Below, piece after piece: positions 5,561 through 5,632 of a stretch of 5,632 nucleotides of DNA. Each line of letters begins with the position of its first letter. The first letter of the stretch is position 1. Under the pieces are notes generated by a model. It had not been told where the DNA came from, did not search any database, and was given only the letters and a program-made list of their open reading frames with translations. The position numbers were made by a program, and so were the translations under genes. Source of the stretch: Alphaproteobacteria bacterium (GTDB taxonomy: Bacteria > Myxococcota_A > UBA796 > GCA-2862545); contig JACKER010000088.1 of assembly GCA_020632925.1 (NCBI GenBank), positions 1 to 5,632 on the forward strand, in the 5' to 3' direction.

Positions 5561-5632
5561 CGCTGCGGGAGTTCGGCCGCATCGTGTTGCTCGCGGTGGA
5601 AATCCGAAGGGGGAGGACGATCGCCGTCCACC
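5561..5632. repeat. Long direct repeat, copy 2 (cut by window end)
   Basis: Bases 5569-5632 repeat 5237-5300 exactly, with a diverged 8-base extension on the left. The sequence stops at the window edge while still identical, so the repeat probably continues to the right and could lead into another copy of the four-helix-bundle unit. Confidence 0.9.

Noticed and set aside
5182..5631. N-terminal extension of the 71-residue minus-strand protein to 221 residues, and other minus-strand frames through the repeats.
   Set aside because: These frames translate the tandem repeats into Arg/Ser/Ala-rich strings and cross both copies of the direct repeat in different frames. The ATG at 5181 has a good ribosome site.
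5308..5632. A plus-strand frame open from the four-helix-bundle remnant to the window end, as a possible intact gene.
   Set aside because: It has no start codon before the conserved motif, loses resemblance to the family after LNI, and the C-terminal helix is found in a different frame.
5229..5632. CRISPR-like array or IS terminal repeats.
   Set aside because: The short repeats have no spacers between them, the long repeats are direct rather than inverted, and no transposase or cas gene is present.

Overview
The window is GC-rich throughout and reads as chromosomal DNA of a Myxococcota-type (former deltaproteobacterial) bacterium. This is inferred from content: an AgmX/PglI-type TonB-like C-terminal domain, a Cys-anchored von Willebrand A-like surface lipoprotein of the kind common in myxobacteria, a short leucine-rich-repeat protein, and heavy use of Arg/Ala/Glu codons with G or C in third position. 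No rRNA, tRNA, CRISPR array or intact insertion sequence was seen.

Layout. Bases 1-94 hold no supported gene and are followed by a 12-bp perfect hairpin (95-123). On the minus strand, 138-1334 encodes a 12-helix major facilitator superfamily (MFS) transporter with a TTG start. A short divergent region with two inverted repeats separates it from a plus-strand pair. The first of the pair (about 1410-2645) is an exported protein joining an ExbD/TolR-like periplasmic domain to an AgmX/PglI TonB-like C-terminal domain. The second (2670-3551), 24 bases later, is a lipoprotein with a degenerate vWA fold. The pair's 3' end overlaps by 9 bases the 3' end of a minus-strand LRR protein (3543-3938). Diverging from the LRR gene is a lytic transglycosylase lipoprotein (3984-4913). 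Converging on that gene is a 71-residue minus-strand hypothetical protein (4966-5181).

The right end (5182-5632) is different. It carries a perfect 64-bp direct repeat with a 332-bp period whose second copy is cut by the window edge. Between the copies lie a broken remnant of a four-helix-bundle (S23/23S-intervening-sequence family) gene with its two halves in different frames, and a run of 21-22 bp tandem repeats. This looks like a decaying multicopy repeat unit and is the most unusual part of the window.

How the genes fit together. Three of the six intact genes encode exported envelope proteins (TonB/ExbD-like hybrid, vWA-like lipoprotein, lytic transglycosylase), so the centre of the window is an envelope-oriented neighbourhood. 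Only the 1410-3551 pair has spacing that suggests co-transcription. The MFS transporter and LRR protein show no evident functional link to them. No clearly new defence or metabolic system is visible. The best candidates for novelty are the right-end repeat unit and the ExbD-like/TonB-like single-chain protein.
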